The notes beneath the pieces are model-generated. The model made no database searches. It saw nothing but the letters and a program-made list of their open reading frames with translations, and was not told the origin of the DNA. A DNA stretch of 64,000 bases from Elgaria multicarinata webbii (taxonomy: Eukaryota; Chordata; Lepidosauria; Squamata; Anguidae), in assembly GCF_023053635.1 (NCBI RefSeq), contig NC_086180.1, forward strand, positions 91,303,447 through 91,367,446, read 5' to 3'. A program made the position numbers and the translations under genes. The stretch's first letter is position 1. Each line of letters starts with the position of its first letter. This document shows positions 60,401 through 64,000 of the stretch, piece by piece.

Positions 60401-62285
60401 TACGGTTAGCAATAGTTACCCTGTTTTGTTTATAGACTAGATGAAGAATGAGGCAATGGCTTGGAATCAATCCTTCCCCTCCTTTCTCACACAAGGCACT
60501 TCCAGGTATGGTGTGTGTGAAATTGGCATTTTGGCTATAGCCAAAGTACATGAAGGTTAGAAGGGACTTTTCAAAGGAAGGGGGGGGGGGGCTTCTGCCA
60601 GAAAGAGGTATAGGGAAAAAAGTCCTTTTGTGCAAGTAGAAGTAACCCCATACTACTTTGGATCGAAGCTTCGGTTCATACAACTGTGGTCTCTCTTTGA
60701 AATATAATTGTAACCGTTTGTAGTAATTATGTATGCTTTCTTGCAGGGTCACAGTAAATCAATACAGTGTCTTACTGTGCATAAAAATGGGGGGAAATCT
60801 TATATTTACTCTGGGAGCCATGATGGACATATTAATATCCTTTTACTAAAACATCCCAACAGATAAAAACTTGAGTACTATACAGCACTATAATGCCTTT
60901 ATTCCTTTTCTGTAATCTTTGCTACTCGGTTAACCTTTCTTGGCCTACAGTGTAGTATTGGAACACAGTTCTCATTCGAACTGCTAGGTGAAAATCTTAT
61001 TATCCAACTCTTTCATTTCAGCTGCTATTTTTAGTGTAATTTTAGTGCGGTCGCTTGAGGGGGTTTTTAACGCAAACTATCCCATACAAAGAATACCTGT
61101 TGCAGCCATTTCCGCTTGTTAAATTTCAAGCTTCCTTTCTGTGCCAACAGAAAAGATTCAGCATGGGATATTTTCACAAATGCATCTTTAAGAAAATCCT
61201 AGTGCTCTGTTACATTGCAGATTGGTGTATGGGATAAAAATTGGAGTATTCTGTTTTGCTCATTCTGAAGAGTATTTCCTTAATATTTTGCTCACATTAT
61301 TGGGATTCCGAGACAGGGGAAAATGATGACTTTTTGGGGAAAGGACACACAAATCAGGTTTCACGAATGGCTGTGGATGAATCAGAGCAGCTGGTCAGTT
61401 GCAGCATGGATGATACTGTGCGTTACACCAGTCTTAGCAAAAAAGACTACAGGTGGGTGGGTGTTACATCATTTACCAAAACCATTGTCAACAAAAAAAT
61501 TAAAATGACCATGTACAACTCAAATTTGCTACATTAAGAAGACTGTATCTGGTGACCCAATGCCACAGGCAATTGATAATGTGGTTCTTTCTGTAATCAA
61601 CATTACCACTGGTGTTCAGATAGCATCCGTTTTACCATGTTAAATGAATCGAGTGTGAATGTGCTGCAGTGGCTATTTGGTTAGTTGCACACTGACAGTT
61701 GTATTTGTCAAAATACAAGCACAATGTAGAAGTGAAATAATAAATATGTGAAGTACACCCAAGTGGAGAAACATTAATAGATGACCAAACTATTAATAAT
61801 AGGAACTTAAAACGTTGTTAATGAGAGCTGTAATATGGCTAGTGGTCCAGAGTAATCCCAGTTTCTCCCTTGTTGTGCCAAGCAAGTCTTTCTCTTAGTA
61901 CCAAACGATAATAATTTGGGGCTTCTTCTCCTCTTTTTGAACTGATGAAGAATATCACACTTTGGCCCCTGCTGGCCTCAACTCCTGCAGTCTTCTGTCT
62001 CTTCATTCCAGTACTCTGATGAGAAACTCCCTCACTGGCTTCCGGTTTGCTCCCAGATCCGTTGTACGTGCCTTCGCCTTGCCTTCAAAGCCCTGCATTC
62101 CCTTGTCTCCCCTCTCTCTGCTCTTTATATCCTGATGCATCTTTGCCCGTTGGCCTTTGCTCCTCCAGCTGAAGAAAAACTCTTTTTTTTCCCCCAGTGG
62201 CCAAGATGCTGTAAAAATGGATGTTCAGCCAAAATGTATAGCTGTTGGACCTGGTGGATATGCAGTGGTCGTATGCATTGGAGAA
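29273..62285 (+). CDS. WDR1: WDR1 (AIP1), exons 1-11 of a longer gene
   Basis: Spliced coding segments: 29,273-29,288; 29,880-30,001; 49,442-49,532; 53,651-53,798; 55,356-55,536; 57,647-57,724; 58,578-58,658; 59,104-59,337; 60,747-60,834; 61,296-61,452; 62,198-62,285. They total 1,284 nt in one open frame, residues 1-428, beginning [19 protein letters not shown]. The protein matches vertebrate WDR1 closely (about 606 aa), so roughly 178 residues lie beyond the window. Family knowledge: WDR1/AIP1 binds ADF/cofilin-decorated actin filaments and speeds their disassembly; its WD repeats fold into two seven-bladed propellers. WD-type blade ends are visible (LRIWDTT, VFLWDTG, AKIWDVG). All introns have GT-AG ends except intron 9, which is AT-AC. 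The first propeller and part of the second are encoded here. No lesion is seen. Confidence 0.96.
29880..30001 (+). CDS. WDR1: WDR1 coding exon 2
   Basis: Preceded by a long pyrimidine tract and TAG, followed by GTAATG. Encodes residues 6-46, [20 protein letters not shown] and onward to NID. Confidence 0.95.
30778..30885 (-). repeat. L2 LINE 3' tail
   Basis: (ATT)n followed by tatagcaccatcaatgtaca and ctgtacagagtaaaacagta is the reverse complement of the 3' end of the L2 at 35,435-36,479. 5' truncated to about 100 bp. Confidence 0.8.
31549..31787. repeat. MITE-like element with A/T homopolymer-rich interior
   Basis: The ends tagagatgtgaag and ttttacatctct are inverted. The interior is full of A- and T-runs (aaaaaacagaaagatt, ttttttctcatttttt). 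No coding capacity. Confidence 0.5.
32553..32857 (-). repeat. Copia 3' LTR
   Basis: Matches 38,198-38,488 along its length, sharing aacactccagcggtggtttg and catgtcgtcagcaacccatg. The inner edge (minus TGTAAGCAGAACTC) abuts a purine-rich GAGAAGGGG tract. The outer edge is less certain because the outer ~40 bp differ between the copies. Confidence 0.85.
35316..36911 (+). mobile_element. Solo LTR-like insertion in the copia element, itself holding an L2
   Basis: It begins TGTCATGTGT and ends GAAACGCGACA (TG...CA). It is flanked by gcagg (35,311-35,315) and gcagt (36,912-36,916), a near-perfect 5-bp target-site duplication. It carries an AATAAA (near 36,832). An acidic/proline-rich coding-like stretch occurs near its start, as in the solo LTR at 18,591-19,427; the two may be related families. 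The L2 LINE at about 35,435-36,479 splits it. Confidence 0.6.
35435..36479 (+). mobile_element. L2 LINE, C-terminal RT and 3' end
   Basis: A plus-strand frame runs from about 35,435 to 36,129. It encodes the C-terminal RT part of an L2-type ORF2 ([63 protein letters not shown] after a stop at 36,127-36,129). The 3'UTR reads ctgtacagcaccatgtacat and ends in (AAT)n. It is 5' truncated, as usual for LINEs. The frame is long and little decayed, so the insertion is fairly recent. Confidence 0.85.
38198..38488 (-). repeat. Copia 5' LTR
   Basis: Minus strand starts TGTTAGCAGAACTC at 38,488 and ends GGACAACA near 38,198, next to the primer-binding site. A polyadenylation-like signal is not obvious. 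Confidence 0.85.
38511..38705 (+). repeat. Sauria-SINE-like tRNA-derived SINE, near full length
   Basis: Starts accagtgtggtgtagtggct (box A-like) and has ggttctagtcc (box B-like). It then reads ttgtcgtgaggataaaatgg and ends ccttggaggaaaaaaaggca ggatataaatgtaa. Its layout is that of the squamate Sauria SINE. It lies just outside the copia 5' LTR. Confidence 0.8.
39524..39564. repeat. Perfect 18-bp hairpin
   Basis: cagtataactaacgcagg (39,524-39,541), loop atcac, then the exact reverse complement (39,547-39,564). It abuts the 3' tail of the minus-strand LINE that follows. Confidence 0.9.
39565..39895 (-). mobile_element. L2-like LINE 3' end
   Basis: TTG/ATT/ATTT tail, then gtatcccgccttttgcccaa. 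Further in, minus-strand coding-like sequence of the ORF2 C terminus (gagggccttctcggtggctg, tttggaactctcttcc) appears up to about 39,895. Confidence 0.7.
40662..40911 (-). repeat. Gypsy 3' LTR
   Basis: 250 bp. On the minus strand it starts TGTATCAATAGG and ends CTTTGAAACA, and contains AATAAAA on the plus strand near 40,710. It is about 98% identical to the 5' LTR apart from one short indel. Confidence 0.95.
44654..44899 (-). repeat. Gypsy 5' LTR
   Basis: 246 bp, the same termini as the 3' LTR, flanked outside by ATAAG. Confidence 0.95.
45258..45382 (+). mobile_element. L2-like LINE 3' end, short
   Basis: Motif gtaaaccgcccagagagccc, gagcggtatataagtgtaat, then about six AAAT units. Confidence 0.75.
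45999..46027. repeat. (CA)n microsatellite
   Basis: Interrupted CA repeat, about 29 bp, within a C/T-rich stretch of WDR1 intron 2. Confidence 0.85.
46635..47565 (+). repeat. Sauria-SINE-like SINE split by a LINE
   Basis: The SINE head and middle (46,635-46,784; tagtggttagagtgttggac, acctacctcacagggtggtt) and the SINE tail (47,489-47,565; gtggggtataaatgtaac) flank a minus-strand LINE at 46,785-47,488. The SINE is therefore older than the LINE. Confidence 0.75.
46785..47488 (-). mobile_element. L2-like LINE inserted in a SINE
   Basis: A (TTTA)n tail at the low end and the ttctataccgcccaatagcc motif are followed by minus-strand coding remains of the RT C-terminal part: [20 protein letters not shown] (near 47,440), [15 protein letters not shown] (near 47,330), [20 protein letters not shown] (near 47,090). 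The frame is broken. About 700 bp, 5' truncated. Confidence 0.85.
48040..48330 (+). mobile_element. LINE 3' end
   Basis: T-rich 3'UTR, then gtaacctacccagagaacat, ttgggctgattggaaatg and AATAAATAAG. A diverged member of the L2-like 3' ends. Confidence 0.6.
48417..49070. repeat. Nonautonomous DNA transposon interrupted by CR1
   Basis: The left end aaggctctgttcacataaca...ttttctca and the right end (reverse complement aggctcacttcacacatttc) form imperfect terminal inverted repeats. The interior shows no transposase. CR1 lies at 48,826-49,002. Confidence 0.6.
48826..49002 (-). mobile_element. CR1 LINE 3' end
   Basis: Starts agaatcatagaatagcagag and continues with ggaaggggcctacaaggcca. Same subfamily and orientation as 1,931-2,178. 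Confidence 0.85.
49442..49532 (+). CDS. WDR1: WDR1 coding exon 3
   Basis: Acceptor TTTTAG, donor GTATAG. Encodes residues 47-76 ([20 protein letters not shown]...) plus one base. Confidence 0.96.
49735..49930 (+). repeat. MIR/CORE-SINE-like fragment
   Basis: ctacccttaggcaagccact and gtgaagtgctttgaatattc with tgatatataagtgtc follow the order of the MIR consensus middle and end. Old and diverged. Confidence 0.45.
50440..51215 (+). mobile_element. L2-like LINE C-terminal region and 3' end
   Basis: Decayed RT C-terminal coding (ctgcactggctgcctgttag, cactggccctactgtaacac) leads to a C-terminal LKICLF-type end (cctgaagatatgccttttta). A 3'UTR with gcactgcccagagagttttg and an AATAAAT tail follows. 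A MITE is inserted at 51,003-51,095. Confidence 0.75.
51003..51095. repeat. Palindromic MITE nested in a LINE
   Basis: accatgctacttaaccacaa and its near-complement ttgtgattaagcagcatggt flank a short centre. A second copy of the family lies at 55,609-55,720. Confidence 0.75.
51645..52320 (-). mobile_element. LINE 3' end split by a SINE
   Basis: The (TTTA) tail and ccaaaagatttcagagtgat at the low end, and aacaatgttttcagaaggcg beyond the SINE, look like one decayed minus-strand LINE end. The upper boundary is approximate. Confidence 0.45.
51727..52006 (-). repeat. tRNA-derived SINE, second family
   Basis: Reverse complement of the SINE at 16,830-17,128, sharing ggtggtttgccgttgccttc, gggtactcattttaccgacc and ctgggatcgaactcagg (box B on the minus strand). 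Confidence 0.75.
53061..53341. repeat. Foldback element
   Basis: Arms of ~26 bp: gtctattttgcctatattca (53,061 on) and tgaatataggcaaaatggac (ending 53,341). The centre holds a ggccattggcaatgctggct motif common to other MITEs here. Confidence 0.7.
53651..53798 (+). CDS. WDR1: WDR1 coding exon 4
   Basis: Acceptor GACAG, donor GTAAGT. Residues 77-125 ([20 protein letters not shown] ... EGRE) plus two bases. Confidence 0.96.
54654..54842 (-). mobile_element. CR1 LINE 3' end
   Basis: aatcatagaatagtagagtt, then ggaaggggcctacaatgcca, to cctgatgtccagctt. Third copy of the CR1 subfamily in this window, same orientation. Confidence 0.85.
55051..55108 (+). other. 25-bp stem hairpin in WDR1 intron 4
   Basis: Arm 55,051-55,075, loop tttttcct, arm 55,084-55,108. 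Complementary over 25 bp with a single G.U pair if transcribed with WDR1. It could be a pre-miRNA-like hairpin or a MITE relic; the sequence alone does not decide. Confidence 0.6.
55356..55536 (+). CDS. WDR1: WDR1 coding exon 5
   Basis: Acceptor AACAG, donor GTGAGT. Residues 126-186 ([20 protein letters not shown] ... FKFTIS). The last residue is S where the human protein has G. Confidence 0.96.
55609..55720. repeat. Palindromic MITE
   Basis: accatgctgcttaaccacaa / ttgtggttaagcagtgtagt arms around a gcattgacaataatgc centre. Same family as 51,003-51,095. Confidence 0.8.
56701..56794. repeat. MITE-like element
   Basis: ccaaccttccctaacttgat at one end and atc/aggttgaggaagg at the other are inverted. 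Internal motifs ctccagatgttttgg and gttgaagtccaaaa. A common noncoding DNA-transposon type in reptile genomes. Confidence 0.6.
57447..57580. repeat. MITE-like element
   Basis: ggggtgggcaacctccagcc at the left and the inverted ggccagaggttgcatacccc at the right, around gctggctatggccgatgggg. Resembles the element at 56,701-56,794 in layout. Confidence 0.65.
57647..57724 (+). CDS. WDR1: WDR1 coding exon 6
   Basis: Acceptor CTACAG, donor GTAACA. Residues 187-212 ([20 protein letters not shown]...). Confidence 0.96.
57725..58577 (+). other. WDR1 intron 6
   Basis: GT-AG intron, 853 bp. A degraded interspersed segment (ctgcctgattctgtataagg) lies near 57,880-57,975, and G-runs occur near 57,775 and 58,195. 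Otherwise plain. Confidence 0.8.
58578..58658 (+). CDS. WDR1: WDR1 coding exon 7
   Basis: Acceptor AAAAG, donor GTAAGT. Residues 213-239 ([20 protein letters not shown]...). Confidence 0.96.
58659..59103 (+). other. WDR1 intron 7
   Basis: GT-AG intron, 445 bp, no feature recognised. Confidence 0.85.
59104..59337 (+). CDS. WDR1: WDR1 coding exon 8
   Basis: Acceptor AACAG, donor GTCTGT. Residues 240-317 ([20 protein letters not shown] ... RVIK), including the blade end AKIWDVG. Confidence 0.96.
59338..60746 (+). other. WDR1 intron 8
   Basis: GT-AG intron, 1.4 kb. 59,830-59,960 may be a decayed L2-like ORF2 end (ctgaaaactcagctttccca). A poly-G run lies near 60,580. No exon or RNA gene is recognised. 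Confidence 0.75.
60747..60834 (+). CDS. WDR1: WDR1 coding exon 9
   Basis: Acceptor TTGCAG. Residues 318-346 ([20 protein letters not shown]...) plus one base. It ends at CATATTA, followed by the U12-type donor ATATCCTTTT. Confidence 0.95.
60835..61295 (+). other. WDR1: WDR1 intron 9, U12-type AT-AC intron
   Basis: The only placement that keeps the conserved protein sequence (..HIN-YWD..) starts the intron at ATATCCTTTT (60,835-60,844) and ends it at TTGCTCAC (61,295). The donor equals the U12 consensus. A branch-site consensus TTTCCTTAAT lies at 61,275-61,284, about 12 bases before the AC end, within the usual U12 spacing. The 3' part lacks a long pyrimidine tract. No GT donor or AG acceptor fits. 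Confidence 0.93.
61296..61452 (+). CDS. WDR1: WDR1 coding exon 10
   Basis: Follows the AC acceptor. Residues 347-398 ([20 protein letters not shown] ... KKDY) plus two bases, donor GTGGGT. Confidence 0.95.
61453..62197 (+). other. WDR1 intron 10 with an L2 fragment
   Basis: GT-AG intron, 745 bp. About 61,975-62,165 carries plus-strand remains of an L2-type RT C-terminal region (cactggcttccggtttgctc, gccttcaaagccctgcattc). It ends just before the pyrimidine tract of the exon 11 acceptor. Confidence 0.7.
62198..62285 (+). CDS. WDR1: WDR1 coding exon 11
   Basis: Acceptor TTTCCCCCAG, donor GTGCGT. Residues 399-428 ([20 protein letters not shown] ... VVCIGE). This is the last WDR1 exon in the window. 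Confidence 0.92.
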
Positions 62286-64000
62286 GTGCGTATCAGAAAA
62301 AATGGATTACAATCCATTGTTTTATTTAGATATAAGTGCTACATTTATATACTCCCTTTCCTCCAGGGAGCTTAAGATAACGTATACATGGTTCCCCTCC
62401 CACCCCCACCCCATTTTATCATCACAAGGAGTCTGTGAAGTAGATTACGCTGAGTGGAAGTGACTGGCCCAAGGTCACCCAGCGGGGCCCTTGTTTTTCT
62501 TATTCTGAGGTAGCAACTCTGCGTGTTTGAAAAGAACAAAAATAGCTTTCTTCAGGTATCTGACAGAGAACATATGGAGGACAGACAGGGATACATGCAC
62601 TGGTGGAGGTGCTGGAGAAATTTAGACAGACTAAAATGAGTTCAGATTTCTAAGAATCCAGCCTGTGGAATCCACTGCCAGGTGGGCCTTCCTAGGCCAT
62701 GCAGAGTCCGCGGACTTCTGGATTTTTTTACTATTCTGAAATTTACGCAAATTCATTTGGAGGAAAATACGCAAGTTTCTGCTGAAATATCTGCCATGCT
62801 GGAAAATAAACTTAGGGAAAAGTCAAATGGACCGGGGATGGGGGGGATAATACGCTAAATGTTATGTGCGAACGTAAATGATATAAATTGTTGTGAAAGT
62901 TCTTATGGAATTATTTACATATTTTTCTGCAGAGTGGAATTTTTTTACTCCATCTGTGAACGGACTCCAGAACAAATAACACAAATAATCCTTGAAACAC
63001 ACGTAGGAAACACACAGAATCCGGGCATCCCTTTGCACCAGCCCTGCCCCTCAACTGCTGGCCTCCTTGTGTTGATGGGGAAGGTCTTCAACAATATGGT
63101 ACCTGCATTCATCAGGGTTTTGTTCCCAGATCCACAGGATCAAAGCACCTGTGCAATCTGGGTTCCCGAACATGTGGAGGATTGTAGCTGCATTCAGCCA
63201 ATCATGGCTATAGACCCTCCCCATCACCATAGGGAAGTTGGGGGTGAAGGGGGCAGGGCTGCCCTCCATGTGTTTTCTTTCAGAACACCTGAAGAGACAT
63301 AATGCATCTAATCTTTGTGTTATTCCATGAGAGGTCTGAAAATACAATAGCAAACACAATAACTATTACAATCTTCTGCTGAAGATTGCACATACAATAG
63401 CACGTAAGAATTGGAGATAACTGCAGAATAGTTTTTTTCAGTCACTTTTTATCAAGATTTTTCAAGGACTGTCACTTTTCAGGTCAGGGCCAGCCCAGGA
63501 CAGTTTGGGGCCTGAAGCAGAAAAAGTAGAACTGTATCTGTAAAAGATGTTTCTTCTCTCTCTCTCTCGTCGTTTAATATGGGGCACAAACCATTGGCAG
63601 TTCTTCTGTGAAGGTTCAGCTGAGATTTGTGGTATCTGCACAAGAGCCTGTAGTTTTCTGCTCCTGTTCATTATGACGGAGTCTGCACAGGAGACCCTCC
63701 TGTCTGTCTTCTACTCCTAGTGGCAACCAAAAACTGCCTTGCGCTGTCTCCTGTGAGGGCTGCCTCTACTTGAGCAGAACAGTTGTGCTAAAATAAGTGC
63801 ACATACTGTAGATGAAGTCTGCTTTCATAAGAAATAACTATGAATGCTGTCTTCATAGGTACTTAAAAATACATAATGCTATGTGAGGTGTTTCCAGACT
63901 TCTCATGAGGTACTTGGTACTGAAAAATTGACCCTTCTCCTAACTAGCAGAACTCAGTGCTCACCCTGAGATCACTGAATGTTTAAAACACATTATTTCA
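62286..64000 (+). other. WDR1 intron 11, incomplete
   Basis: It begins GTGCGT. No match to the next expected WDR1 segment was found before the window ends, so the intron is longer than 1.7 kb. It holds a SINE (62,338-62,492); the rest shows no recognised feature. Confidence 0.7.
62338..62492 (-). repeat. Sauria-SINE-like SINE, reverse orientation
   Basis: ctacatttatatactccctt, cattttatcatcacaaggag and ctggcccaaggtcacccagc are the reverse complement of the SINE tail and middle seen at 38,511-38,705. Confidence 0.75.

Noticed and set aside
63051-63359. Open frames on both strands near the window end
   Set aside because: They do not match the next WDR1 residues, have no family similarity that I recognise, and lie in an intron.

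Overview
This is vertebrate nuclear DNA, most likely from a squamate reptile (lizard or snake). It has two ordinary spliced host genes in a dense background of retroelements. The squamate reading rests on the repeats: tRNA-derived SINEs of the Sauria-SINE kind, a second tRNA-type SINE, CR1 and L2-like LINE ends, a DIRS element, Ty1/copia and Ty3/gypsy elements, and many palindromic MITE-like elements. The species cannot be read from the sequence.

Host genes: (1) ZNF518B on the minus strand. It has a single uninterrupted coding exon (6,055-9,225, 1,056 aa) and a probable noncoding first exon in a CpG island near 12.2-12.96 kb. (2) WDR1 (AIP1, the cofilin cofactor of actin disassembly) on the plus strand. 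It starts in a CpG island at about 28.56-29.56 kb. Eleven coding exons lie in the window and encode residues 1-428 of an expected ~606; the remaining exons lie beyond 64,000. Two features of WDR1 stand out. Intron 9 is a minor-spliceosome AT-AC intron with near-consensus U12-type sites. Intron 2 is 19.4 kb long and carries two antisense LTR retrotransposons.

Layout: 1-2,890, remains of a copia element with a CR1 insertion and an inverted RNase H piece; 2,891-6,054, 3' flank/3'UTR of ZNF518B; 6,055-12,960, ZNF518B with its repeat-bearing intron and CpG island; 12,960-17,700, intergenic repeats including an L2-like LINE; 17,701-24,672, a nearly full-length DIRS element with inverted terminal repeats, internal complementary region and a nested solo LTR; 24,673-28,560, intergenic MITEs and LINE tails; 28,560-64,000, WDR1. 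Inside WDR1 intron 2 are a ~5.9 kb copia element (itself holding a solo LTR that holds an L2 LINE) and a 4.24 kb gypsy element with perfect 5-bp target-site duplications.

The two genes are neighbours by synteny (ZNF518B and WDR1 also lie near each other in human) rather than partners in a pathway. ZNF518B is a nuclear zinc-finger protein and WDR1 a cytoplasmic actin regulator. The virus-like elements are treated as fossils. I found no CRISPR array, no tRNA or rRNA gene, and no clear sign of an unknown gene system. The most unusual signals are the U12 intron, the DIRS terminal architecture, the nested insertions, the half-tRNA-type primer site and several perfect hairpins.
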